Below, piece after piece: positions 1 to 7,766 of a stretch of 15,449 bases of DNA (within the stretch, counting starts at the first letter, position 1; every line of letters starts with the position of its first letter). The translations under genes and the position numbers were made by a program. The notes under the pieces were generated by a model. That model was not told where the DNA came from, ran no database searches, and was given only the letters and a program-made list of their open reading frames with translations. This DNA comes from Saccoglossus kowalevskii. Its lineage: Eukaryota > Hemichordata > Enteropneusta > Harrimaniidae. The DNA lies in contig NW_003122908.1 in the NCBI RefSeq assembly GCF_000003605.2, forward strand, positions 1,344,164 through 1,359,612, written 5' to 3'.

Positions 1-163
1 GTTTACCCAAGGTACATATACACCAAGTATCAAAGCATTCAGGCTTGTAGTTTTCAAGAAGAAGTCGAAAAAGTAAAACATTGACATGGACGAAGGACGA
101 CGGCGGACGATGGACAATCACTCATATGATAAGCTCCGCTCGACAAAGTCGACAGCGGAGCTA
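1..163. repeat. Truncated dispersed repeat, right end with hairpin
   Basis: The element enters from the left edge and seems to end in an A-run just after the hairpin. It contains a GACGAAGGACGACGGCGGACGATGGAC-like purine-rich stretch (about 90-117) and then a strong hairpin: arms AGCTCCGCT (132-140) and AGCGGAGCT (154-162), with an inner CGAC/GTCG stem (141-144 with 148-151) around an AAA loop, followed by seven A. A hairpin close to an A-run resembles a non-autonomous repeat end. I associate this hairpin style with repeats scattered through bivalve genomes; that is recollection, not a search. The left end lies outside the window, so class and full length are unknown. No coding sequence is visible in it. 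Confidence 0.6.
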
Positions 164-1785
164 AAAAAACTGTTTGTTAGCCAAATCAAAAAATGCATAA
201 ATATTATATTTTTAAAGGGCGACAGTCGTCATGCCGCGTCCTGTTCGATATGGGACTCATAGCGACATATACAAAACATGTAAAATATGTTGTTTATTTA
301 CATGATATTCGAACACGCGCTGCGCAATGACTACCGCGCTTTAATACCGGGGTAATTCACAAATTTGCTCCCATTAGTTATTGTAAAAAAGTATATGAAA
401 TAATCTTTGTACTTATCTATTTACCATGTTACCAATTTACCAAACGGCTATTTCAAAAACAATATTCATCAAATTGAATCAATATATGAACAAATGTCAT
501 GGCAGGTTATCATAAATTTACCCGAGTTTTGCACAGATATACATGATATAAAATATGTGTGTGAATGTATTAAATGCTATTGCCTAATCATCAAGCATAT
601 ACTCTGCTTTCCAATTAATACCCATGTATATTAGTAAGCAATTCATTTTGGATCAATGGAGCAAATCAGGTTATGTAATTAATACGTTAAAGAATATCAC
701 ATGAACTCAAATACTCCTGGAAATTATGTCTGCCCAATGTCCAACAATATATCAATAACTTAATTAAAAATTGAACAAACTGAACAACCGCTGCAAGCAG
801 TTAGGGAGAAACATTTCTCAATTATAAACAATAAAAAAATAATTCATGCAGGAATTGTTATTGATTCCTTTGTAACATTTCCATGGTTGTTTATTTTTAT
901 TTTTGTCAGTTACTAGTAATTGAATTAAACACATCCTTCAGACATCAAAGTTTATTTTTAAATCGATGATACAGAACCCATTATGCTACAATGATTTATT
1001 TTTTATTTTTACCAGGTTGGCATTACGTTGAATTATACACTCAGAATTCAGTTCAGCAGGTAAACCATTACTAACAATTTGTTTGATATTGAAAAGATTG
1101 CACATAAGGTTAGCACATATATAATAGCCCTTATGCACAGATACAAAGACTAATGTTTTACATACACTTTAGATCAGAAATATTCAGTTATATTGGATAG
1201 CATTCCTCTTATTATCAGTACTACACCGACAGTGTCTGCATAGTGTCGTTGGATTAACGACCAGACAAATAACTGCTGGTCAAGATACATGTATTGTTTA
1301 ACAAATACGCCGAAAAAAATGTGGTTCGTTTATCTTTTTATGCGTATCTCCTTATTCATCATAATCTTTAGCAAATCATTCGTGGTTATTTTCTTCAACC
1401 GTGAAACTACACGTAGTAAAAAAATACAGAGACCGTCGTATTAAATTTACCCCCGATTATGCGGCGGATACATACAGGGAATATCTACAGATTGTACGTG
1501 TGATAGTGGTCAATGGATGGATGATTCTATTGTTATGGTAACACTGAATCCAGTTTTCCGTGAGAAACAAAAGATTATGAACAAAACGAGTGCTTTACAG
1601 ATAAGAGTTGGAGCTAAAAAAAAAATCGACAATTTTATTTTAGCGTAATAATTTACAGGGACTCGAAAACGATGTAGCGGAAACACTGCATGAAGGAATG
1701 TGATCGAACGATACAAATCAATATTATAACAGCCCGCACCAAAACGCATAAAGTGGACACGCAACATTAGCACATGTGTATGTAG
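164..1785. other. Gene-poor AT-rich intergenic stretch
   Basis: No ORF with coding character is visible on either strand; the longest candidate (about 407-634) has no ATG start and is AT-driven. An inverted repeat CATGTAAA (277-284) / TTTACATG (297-304) with a 12-base spacer lies just downstream of the left-edge repeat. A CpG-containing patch with GCGC motifs sits at about 310-345. Otherwise I see only A/T runs and no recognisable element. Confidence 0.5.
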
Positions 1786-1808
1786 AACGACTGCGTTGTT
1801 TCTTCCAG

Positions 1809-1952
1809 GTTTGTTCATTCCGACCGACATGATAATATGCTGCCGGCGAGAACATATCGTGCAATGCAGTTTGATATCGAGACGATAAACCAAGTGAGAG
1901 AGGAGATAACAGAAGCAGCACAGCAGCGGCTTTCACATACCTTCGGTTTTTG
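1809..1952 (+). CDS. Low-confidence candidate internal exon, unknown protein (+ strand)
   Basis: A pyrimidine-rich acceptor-like tract ending TTCCAG (1803-1808) is followed by 144 bases that stay open in one frame and end at a strong donor-like GTGAGT (1953-1958). The open frame runs from 1786 to the TGA at 1954-1956 and contains an ATG at 1837. It encodes a charged, probably helical stretch including QVREEITEAAQQRL. GC content and codon use look richer than the flanks. The two boundaries are phase-compatible (both phase 2). I do not recognise the protein, and no other exon of such a gene is visible nearby. A competing exon candidate on the opposite strand overlaps 1941-1952, so at most one is likely to be real. 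It could also be chance. Confidence 0.2.
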
Positions 1953-2103
1953 GTGAGTTACGCGTCTTCCTTCTCGGTAACACTGAGCTTGTTGTGGCCA
2001 CCCCAGTTGCACCAGCGCCAGTCAGACAAAACATACAATGAATCGTACAATAAGCGAAAAATTCCGGATATTTTGCGGCAACGAGAGAAACACTCACTTT
2101 CAT
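1941..2103 (-). CDS. Low-confidence candidate first coding exon, unknown protein (- strand)
   Basis: On the minus strand an ATG at 2103-2101 opens a frame that remains open for 54 codons and reaches a consensus donor (CGAAG|GTATGT; exon end 1941, intron G at 1940), leaving a phase 1 junction. The peptide begins MKVSVSLVAAKYPEFF and turns basic and Ser/Thr-rich near the end (VLPRRKTRNSPKTE). About 10 bases upstream lies a YY1-like CCAAGATGGCGC box, and about 40 bases upstream a perfect CRE next to a CCAAT box, the layout of a compact animal promoter. The YY1 box holds another ATG that ends after four codons (ATGGCGCTCTGTTGA), so it would be a tiny uORF. I see no second exon further left, and the product is unrecognised. 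If real, this gene would be divergent from the BRSK gene. Confidence 0.22.
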
Positions 2104-2109
2104 CAACAG

Positions 2110-2150
2110 AGCGCCATCTTGGATTAAATTATCATCCTCCAATGACGTCA
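2110..2150. promoter_or_regulatory. CCAAT/CRE/YY1-like promoter cluster
   Basis: Three classic animal promoter motifs occur within about 40 bases: a perfect palindromic CRE TGACGTCA (2143-2150), a CCAAT directly abutting it on the + strand (CCAATGACGTCA, 2139-2150), and GCGCCATCTTGG (2111-2122), the reverse complement of the YY1-type CCAAGATGGCGC. YY1 boxes of this kind often lie at or just downstream of a transcription start, in the orientation that here would point to minus-strand transcription. The motifs are directly visible; promoter activity is inferred. Confidence 0.4.
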
Positions 2151-2153
2151 CAA

Positions 2154-2167
2154 ATATATATATATAT
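2154..2167. repeat. (TA)n microsatellite
   Basis: A run of about seven AT dinucleotides follows the CRE directly and leads into a T-run. It is a short simple repeat that could also behave as a TATA-like tract. Confidence 0.8.
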
Positions 2168-2214
2168 TTTTAATTTCGTCATTGTGCTACAGAGGGCGAT
2201 ATTATAACAATTTG

Positions 2215-2770
2215 ACAAGTACTCTCACTAAAACAGAATGAAACTCAAGAAAACGGAGATGTCGGATATTTATATTATTTATTAAATCAAAATGCATCTC
2301 GAAGAAGGTACAAATGGTAGGTGATTGCACCAATCTCGATAAATATAGTACGGGATTGTGCTACAAAAGCCAAGAGATAGTATTTATTAAGTGTTCGTGC
2401 TTACTAGCATATGCATCTCACCACTACAGTCCTTTCGTTAATACTACTGGCTCTGGTTGAGGGGTGGCGGATTTTGAGCATTAGCTTTTGTGTAGGATTT
2501 GACGAGAATTTTGGTGTAAAATGTGTCATTGTATATGAGTATGCCTTGTTGGCTAAACATGTCTAGATCCTGACAGCAAATAACGCGAAAGCGAAACGTT
2601 CTCCCACACTTTTTCTTGTGGCATGGTAAATTAAAGCATATACGCATGATATCGGTCAAATTGGACCCAGGTGAGTGGTATCTTGGAATTTAATTTGATT
2701 AAATTTGATAAAATTAAAACATACATCAGTAAAGGCAGAGAAATGTTCAATGACACATGAAAATAAAACC
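2215..2770. other. Intergenic stretch, nothing recognisable
   Basis: AT-rich DNA with no convincing ORF. A 71-codon minus-strand open stretch (2444-2659) has no family resemblance and no supporting splice context. No repeat boundaries were seen until the dispersed repeat copies that start near 2770. Confidence 0.45.
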
Positions 2771-2771
2771 A

Positions 2772-3225
2772 ACATGGCAACCAGTCAGACATTTTGAATC
2801 ATGATCAAACCACGAAACCAACTGACGTTGCCTACCGTGTATGATCTTTATACTAAGTTTGAATAAAATGAGAACAGCTGATGAAATTTTCAAATTTTCT
2901 GATTTGGCACAAAATAGATTGATATAAAACGAGGTCCGAAAACAACTGAAAAAAAAAACTTGATGCAATCCACCATGTCTTGCTTTTGTACCTTTGTACT
3001 TTCAAGTTGTGAAATTTGCAAAATGGCTGTCCGTCAACCATTTTGAATTATAGTAACTCGGGAAAACAAAATGACGCTCATCAGTAAATACCAAGCTTGA
3101 GAGCTTTAACACTGAATTATATGGTAAATAGTTGATTTCGTGATTTTTTTAAACAAAAATGGTCACCTGTCTGTCGCCGTTATGACTCGTCTTTATACCA
3201 ACTTTGAACATAGTAGGTGAATGCA
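2772..3225 (+). repeat. Three diverged copies of a dispersed repeat unit
   Basis: Three related segments follow one another. Copy A has GTCAGACATTTTGAATC (2784-2800) and later TACTAAGTTTGAA (2851-2863). Copy B has GTCAACCATTTTGAATTA (3033-3050) and later TACCAAGCTTGA (3089-3100). Copy C is weaker (CTGTCTGTCGCCGTTATGACTC, about 3168-3189) and ends with TACCAACTTTGAA (3196-3208). Each unit thus has a leading CATTTTGAATC-type core and a trailing TACCAAGTTTGAA-type core 50-70 bases later. The left-edge repeat also carries a related ACACCAAGTATCAAAG. This looks like an old, internally repeated non-autonomous element. No coding capacity is evident. Confidence 0.5.
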
Positions 3226-3229
3226 TGTA

Positions 3230-4160
3230 TGAGAAATGATGTCGAAATGACAAACATACGGATATAAGTTCCTGTTTCAGACAATCATTCATTGATGACT
3301 AAAAACTAGTCTTGGTGCTCTTAAACTAAAGTGTTACATGATGAGATATTATATTCTGTCTTCATACTACATGTAGTATTAAACTTCATGAACCCTCGCA
3401 TATACTATTTTTTTAAGTATGCCTAAAAAAACCACAGTCCCACAAAACGTTTTTAAAGCACCCCAATAACATTATTAATATCTTCCCAATTTCTCTGCGA
3501 GCTGTTAAGTTAGTTGGTGAACTTGTAGAAGCATGTTACACAATTTCAAATTTAATTTGTCTATGTATGTTTTATCTACTAGTATATATTTCTTCGAACC
3601 TATTATTTCACGCCCATACGTTAGTGTGTGTCTTATTACATGTTAATATCACTTAGTTGATATTTGTTAATGTTCTAACGATTTTTTAAAAAGCTTTCTT
3701 TCCATAAATTGTCCATAGCTAGATCAAACATATTATTACACCGTGACTATGGATAACGAACAGGTGCCAACAATATATGCTTCCCGTCAGCGTGTGCACC
3801 ATCATCATACATGTATACCAATAGGTATATAGCACCATCATCCCAAAAAGTACGGGCTGATCTTTATTTTCACTTACTTTGCCACTACACAGCGACCTCT
3901 GTCGACAAATTAATTAATCCTGGAAAATGTATGAGTCGTACTCCCAGTGTTAGCGAAACTTTTATTTCTCCGTGTGTACTTTCTGATACTTATATACGTG
4001 TAACTTCATCATGCCGAGACTCTATGTAAAAAGTTATGTCTATACGAGGGGGGGGGGGCAAGGACTTATTATAGTACATTGCATTGTATATTACTCAGAC
4101 AAGAAAATGCTGCGTATATACGTTTTGATTTACCTTTTGACTTTCCTAGTGACGACGTTT
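3230..4160. other. Intergenic stretch with a direct repeat and G-run
   Basis: No gene is supported. A short direct repeat GCACCATCATC occurs at about 3796 and 3830. A G11 homopolymer lies at 4048-4058, a likely polymorphic or error-prone site. Small ORFs here (3811-4029, 4011-4196) show no family resemblance. Confidence 0.45.
4048..4058 (+). repeat. G11 homopolymer
   Basis: Eleven consecutive G. Two C11 runs of the same length occur later in the window (7146-7156 and 13178-13188). Confidence 0.85.
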
Positions 4161-4193
4161 CAATTAGAGGGCGTGTTTTCTATTGTACAGCCA

Positions 4194-4201
4194 TGACGTC
4201 A
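4194..4201. promoter_or_regulatory. Second perfect CRE palindrome
   Basis: TGACGTCA, the full CREB/ATF palindrome, in the context GCCATGACGTCAGGCG. An AGAGGGCG octamer lies 20 bases upstream (4166-4173), mirroring the AGAGGGCG near the first CRE (2191-2198). The motif is seen directly; binding is inferred. Confidence 0.35.
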
Positions 4202-4204
4202 GGC

Positions 4205-4533
4205 GATGTACAAATATGAACTATGAAGTTGTAGTATTATTTCTAACAAGTACATGGCGCAATTTTGTAAAAGCTCACAAAACTAACAAATACTGCCTCA
4301 ATTCACGAACCCAGAATACACAATAATAGCAATTAGACAGACAAGGTCGGAATACCATTTCTCTGTGAGTGCGCTCAGTGGGGATCATCCTAGTCACCTG
4401 GTGTATTTCAACCATATATAATAAATTTCTGATTATAAATAGACGTGGTCGCACAGCTTGCGGTTTTGATTTCGTATATCGTATGGGAACCCATGACATC
4501 GAACTTGCGTGTTGTAGGTGTATGTCATCGTAG
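4205..4533. other. Intergenic stretch, nothing recognisable
   Basis: AT-rich DNA. The only open stretch (4275-4499, minus) has no recognisable product and no splice-site support. Confidence 0.4.
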
Positions 4534-4971
4534 CTAGACTTTATGGTGCCAATTATGACATAAATGATTAATTTTGCGGAATCGAAATACTATTATAATA
4601 TTGTCAAAAACGTCCAAATTGTTGTACAAGTCATGCAATACTGATACACAGCATAAGCATATAGTGTAAAAACTTCGCAACCGTTGCACATTGGCACCGG
4701 CCGGAACAATCAATTTTATTAAAAAAATACGAAGCTTAGGTTGTGACAAAAAACGGATGTTTGTTTTGAATGTACACACTTTAGATATAATGTGCAATGA
4801 TTTTCGGCATAATCCTCGCAATAGGCATGCCGAGCATTTGAAATGATGGTGTTGAAGATCCGAGGTTGAAGATACGTATACGTGTATAATTGATACACGG
4901 GAATAATTTCTTTGCACGTTAGTTGAACACGAGTACAATCTTCTGGATTTTGCTTTCCTCATAACATTCAT
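4534..4971 (-). CDS. Unrecognised long ORF, probably spurious
   Basis: The minus-strand open frame runs from 5004 to 4534; the first ATG is at 4971-4969, giving 145 residues. That is long for DNA this AT-rich. The translation is Cys-, Ser-, Ile- and Leu-rich with no domain I recognise, no clear signal peptide and no coherent membrane pattern. No conserved neighbour, splice junction or polyadenylation context supports it. It could be a chance ORF, a decayed exon or a lineage-specific gene; chance is the best current explanation. Confidence 0.12.
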   Translation of the reverse strand: MNVMRKAKSRRLYSCSTNVQRNYSRVSIIHVYVSSTSDLQHHHFKCSACLLRGLCRKSLHIISKVCTFKTNIRFLSQPKLRIFLIKLIVPAGANVQRLRSFYTICLCCVSVLHDLYNNLDVFDNIIIVFRFRKINHLCHNWHHKV

Positions 4972-5210
4972 TGAATCACAGTCCCTCAACTGTGATTGAA
5001 TCAAGGAGGTGAAAAAAAACGAACGCTACTTAAAATACAGGTAACTCATGACTTGGTTCAAGTTTGAATATACGTGTGAGTATACGTATTTACAGATTTT
5101 GGTCGATATGTCGTTACTTTATCCGAATTTTAATTTTAACTTTAATTATCTGAATCGTCGGGCGGACATCCGGGCATTTTCAACACCTGGCAACCATCAC
5201 GGTGAAAACA

Positions 5211-5693
5211 ATGGCCGAAATCTTTCAGAAAACGGTACTTTGGGATGGTTGTTTGGGCTCGAGCAGTGCAACAAGATTACCCATATATGTGCAGAATATA
5301 TACATTCGGTTGTTCAGGCTTACTTCAGAGTTGAGTTTGTGCTATTTTCTCGACTTTAGCCTTTTTCACCGGCTGTTTTCGCAGAGAGCCCATAGAAATA
5401 CATGGTGGGAGTGGTGCGCGCCTTATCAACATAGAACGTTCTGTGATGTAGCACCGCCCCGGGGATTAACAACACGATTTCCCAGTTTAAAATATTTGCG
5501 CCCTCTAGCGAGACTTTCACACAAATACCCAGTCTCGGGTGTTTTACTAATATTTCTTCTCGCGTGTTGTTATGTTGTTATTTGTTTCTCTACTTGTCGA
5601 GGTGCATGTCCTCGATCAATTAATCAACCAACCAAACATTCAATCAGTCAATGTTTATTTTCACCTATAAACAAGAAAGATGATAATCCATAG
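5211..5693 (+). CDS. Unrecognised 160-residue ORF with one hydrophobic segment
   Basis: The ATG at 5211 sits in a good Kozak-like context (A at -3, G at +4) and the frame stays open to the TAG at 5691-5693. The middle region is Trp/Arg/Pro-rich. Near residues 109-128 a strongly hydrophobic stretch (GVLLIFLLACCYVVICF) could be one transmembrane helix, followed by a Cys-containing tail. No family is recognised. A different + frame (5048-5359) is also open across the first half, which weakens either as a gene. The C-terminal part is encoded partly by a CAAT/CAAC simple repeat. The region overlaps promoter-like GC-rich sequence upstream of BRSK, which can create open frames by composition alone. 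Confidence 0.15.
   Translation: MAEIFQKTVLWDGCLGSSSATRLPIYVQNIYIRLFRLTSELSLCYFLDFSLFHRLFSQRAHRNTWWEWCAPYQHRTFCDVAPPRGLTTRFPSLKYLRPLARLSHKYPVSGVLLIFLLACCYVVICFSTCRGACPRSINQPTKHSISQCLFSPINKKDDNP
5398..5515. promoter_or_regulatory. GC-richer regulatory-looking patch
   Basis: Locally raised CpG and GC against an AT-rich background. It includes GTGCGCGCC, a palindromic AGAACGTTCT (5433-5442) matching the inverted-pentamer layout of a heat-shock element, CACCGCCCCGGGG (5452-5464), and the CTCF-like core at 5498-5510. It lies about 0.7 kb before the BRSK start codon, so it could be part of that gene's promoter or an upstream element. All activity is inferred from motifs. Confidence 0.25.
5498..5510 (-). 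promoter_or_regulatory. CTCF-like core motif
   Basis: On the minus strand the sequence reads CGCTAGAGGGCGC, close to the bilaterian CTCF core (CTAGRGGGCGC type). CTCF binding is conserved across many bilaterians. A single motif match by eye is weak evidence for an insulator. Confidence 0.3.
5597..5652. repeat. Small hairpin and CAAT/CAAC simple repeat
   Basis: TCGAGG (5597-5602) and CCTCGA (5610-5615) form a perfect 6-bp inverted repeat with a 7-base loop. It is followed by degenerate tetranucleotide repeats of the ATCAATTAATCAACCAACC type up to about 5652. A very similar CAAC/CAAT array recurs at 6630-6681 on the other side of the BRSK exon. Confidence 0.55.
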
Positions 5694-5699
5694 AAAAAA

Positions 5700-6040
5700 A
5701 AAGATCTGGAATCTTGACGAGAAATGCTCTAAAAATATTGAAAAAAAAAGTTTTCTTGTTTACATTGGAAATAGAAGCAGCCATTAAGCAATTTTAGTGA
5801 CAAGTGCGTCCTCAAGCGGTCGCATTGTAAATATGTGGAATCTGTTAGGCATCGTTTTTATGACATTAGTCATTCCGGGATCGTGCATAATGCAATAAAA
5901 ACAATAACGAAGCAGGAAATTGACAAGACAGGCGCGTGTATATATTGTTCTATTATATCTGCTGTAAATATTTTGACAAAAGTTTGTTGAACGGGGGAAA
6001 ATCACAATGAAAGCCAGAGCGCGAGCGAATTCGCTGGGCC
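5700..6040. other. Upstream region of BRSK leader
   Basis: AT-rich sequence with A-runs at 5693-5703 and 5740-5748, a TATATATTGTTC stretch near 5938-5950, and a perfect 12-bp palindrome AGCGAATTCGCT (6024-6035) inside a CpG-bearing patch (GAGCGCGAGCG, 6017-6027). The transcription start of BRSK probably lies here or a little downstream, but I cannot place it. Confidence 0.3.
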
Positions 6041-6081
6041 CATAATGAATAATTCAAAAGGTGTTTCCTAGAAATACCCGG

Positions 6082-6102
6082 ATGTTGTATATTCAGATGT
6101 AA
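6082..6102 (+). other. Short upstream ORF 1 (6 codons)
   Basis: ATG at 6082-6084 encodes MLYIQM then TAA (6100-6102). A second in-frame ATG lies at 6097-6099, directly before the stop. The last A of the TAA is also the first base of the next uORF's ATG (TAATG overlap), an arrangement that can favour reinitiation. It matters only if transcription starts upstream of it. Confidence 0.3.
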
Positions 6103-6137
6103 TGGCGGCGATAGAACTGAATCTAGCAGTCAGCTAG
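6102..6137 (+). other. Short upstream ORF 2 (11 codons), in YY1-like box
   Basis: ATG at 6102-6104 (GTAATGGCGGCG) encodes MAAIELNLAVS and stops at TAG 6135-6137. Its start coincides with an ATGGCGGC YY1-type box, which in many animal genes marks the transcription start region. The ATG has G at +4. If included in the mRNA it would lie about 125 bases before the BRSK start. Confidence 0.35.
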
Positions 6138-6207
6138 CTACCGATATTCACAAAGCCCCAGTGGATCGCCCCTACAAGGGCTTCACTATTTTCATTCGCA
6201 AGGATAT

Positions 6208-6225
6208 ATGCCCGGAGACTGGTGA
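6208..6225 (+). other. Short upstream ORF 3 (5 codons), abutting the BRSK start
   Basis: ATG at 6208-6210 encodes MPGDW and stops at TGA 6223-6225, in the same frame as BRSK and only three bases before its ATG. The stop shows that the BRSK frame does not extend further 5' in this exon. Reinitiation after such a tiny ORF with a 3-base gap would normally be inefficient, so it may dampen translation. Confidence 0.4.
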
Positions 6226-6228
6226 GAA

Positions 6229-6298
6229 ATGTCCAACGCCGAAGCACAATATGTTGGGCCTTATAAACTGGAGAAAACACTCGGGAAGGGACAAACAG
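6229..6298 (+). CDS. BRSK/SAD-family kinase, first coding exon (partial gene)
   Basis: BRSK (SAD) kinases are AMPK-related serine/threonine kinases, activated by LKB1, that act in neuronal polarity and presynaptic organisation. The exon encodes 23 complete codons beginning MSNAEA and continuing QYVGPYKLEKTLGKGQTG, with the final Gly codon split after its first base (phase 1). The segment matches the known start of the BRSK kinase domain: the family YVGPY-(K/R)-LEKTLGKGQTG motif, including the first glycines of the ATP-binding loop (GxGxxG). The short N-terminal extension is typical of the family. The start is chosen because an in-frame TGA lies two codons upstream and because the Met precedes the conserved motif by the expected distance. 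The donor CAG|GTCAGT (6299-6304) is near consensus. The rest of the kinase domain and the UBA and C-terminal KA1-like regions are outside the window. Whether it is equivalent to vertebrate BRSK1 or BRSK2 cannot be told; invertebrates generally have one. Confidence 0.93.
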
Positions 6299-6629
6299 GT
6301 CAGTGATAATATCGAGTCAGTCGCATGTTGATGACTCTGACTTTCAATGGGAATATTATTACATATTATATATCATGTTAAAATGTGTACGAAGGGCGAC
6401 ATGGCGTCGATGTAAACATGTTCGCCTCACCTTATTTGACATCCGCATCAGTTGTATGACAAATATTATCCGTTCGGGAGTTCCGTTGAGTAGCACAGAA
6501 ATCCACATTCATTCTCAATTCATTCATTCAGCGGTTATTAATACGAGATTTCATTTATTTATGTCAAAAATCTGAGACGGCACGTTCCTTTTGTCCGGAC
6601 GTTCTGTGGTACCTCTATCTTATCATGTT

Positions 6630-6681
6630 ACTAACCAACTAATCAGTTAACCAACTAACCAATCAATCAATCAACCAATAA
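6630..6681. repeat. CAAC/CAAT tetranucleotide array
   Basis: Degenerate tandem tetranucleotides (ACCAACTAACCAATCAATCA style) just inside intron 1. It resembles the array at 5616-5652; the two flank the BRSK leader and exon at a distance of about 1 kb. Short CATTCATT repeats also lie at 6508-6531. Confidence 0.7.
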
Positions 6682-6805
6682 CATGCCTTCTCTTTCTGAG
6701 AAACATATACATTCGTAATATGTAACAATGCAGTTGTCACCCCAAACCATCGATCGCGTCCCGTACGCATTTTACGATTGATTCGTTCACTACCGGGCCC
6801 CCCAG

Positions 6806-6818
6806 ATATATATATATA
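6806..6818. repeat. (TA)n microsatellite
   Basis: Short run of TA dinucleotides followed by TAAATTTAAATAAATATATA, an AT-only tract. Confidence 0.75.
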
Positions 6819-7145
6819 AATTTAAATAAATATATACATTTTTTTTTTCAATGCTCTTAACTGCTTCAATGAAAACAGTTATTTTTTTCTCTGCTGAAAC
6901 ATCTCACTTTGTTCGCGTTAGCTTGAATGACAGTTGCTTGCTATTGGTGTTCAACAACCGGTTCCATGCAATTGTATTGTTTGACAGTTCTACAGTAGTA
7001 GGGCCCCACCACGGTAAATGGTGTTAGCAGAGTTCACAATATTTGATACTAACAATCCAGGGACCACATCTCCAAACAATAACATTAGACTTTATATTGA
7101 AGCCACTCCAGTGGTGATTTTTTTGTAATTGGAAGCTTTTTATTA

Positions 7146-7160
7146 CCCCCCCCCCCTCCC
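7146..7160 (+). repeat. C11 run with CTCCC extension
   Basis: Eleven C, then TCCC. It is a likely length-variable homopolymer and a possible sequencing-error site. Confidence 0.8.
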
Positions 7161-7748
7161 TGAGTCTTTTATATGACAACATTTATTTGCAAATTTGATT
7201 ACTTTAGCTGCAATTTTATAATTCCAATGACTCATACCCAGACTTAGTCACTGGTATTTATATCTTTTCTTAGTCATTGTCTTTGTTAATTACACGTTAA
7301 TGGACAGTAAACCACTGTCATTGGGGTCCCTCGTAGTGGGTTATATTTTAAACCATTTAGAAAACAATTACACTATTTCATCAGTGCAATTGTTAACGAG
7401 TATGACATTTGAAACAACTCTCAAATGAGTAACCTGTCACCTTTACTGACGAGGGAAGGCGTGTTCAGCTGTTGCCGTAGCAACACAGATGAAAAGAAGC
7501 CTAAATTGCTTCATAAATCAGCTGATGACTCGTTTCTTAGTATTTTATCGAAAGCCATGTGTGTAAAAGTCTAATTTTTTTGAATTATTAGATTTGTATA
7601 GAAAAAAAACACAGAATATTTTTTAATTTAAACTGAAGGAGATCTTCCTAATCTATGCCAACCTACATCATAAAAACACTTAGACTATTTCAAGCACACC
7701 ATAATAGGTTTTTATAAAAAAACCTGGCTTGATTTTGATAATTTGAAT

Positions 7749-7766
7749 AATTCAAAATGGCTGCCA
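7749..7766 (-). repeat. Inverted copy of the CATTTTGAATC repeat core
   Basis: Read on the minus strand: TGGCAGCCATTTTGAATT, related to the cores at 2784-2800 and 3033-3050. Only the core is clearly conserved, so this may be a short relic of the same dispersed family. Confidence 0.4.

Noticed and set aside
1510-1893. 127-codon minus-strand open frame
   Set aside because: It starts at a TTG, has no domain resemblance, and overlaps better candidates; it looks like a chance ORF.
1724-1936. Minus-strand frame beginning KAAAVLLLLSPLSLGLS, which looks like a signal peptide
   Set aside because: It has no ATG and an in-frame stop just upstream. A leucine-rich run is expected opposite a Gln/Glu/Ala-rich plus-strand frame.
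5048-5359. 103-codon plus-strand ORF with an ATG at 5048
   Set aside because: It overlaps the longer 5211-5693 frame, and no family or splice support is visible. Noted only as a competing frame.
6303-6575. 90-codon plus-strand ORF directly after the BRSK donor
   Set aside because: It is intronic, starts with a non-ATG codon and has no kinase-domain residues, so it is not a continuation of BRSK.
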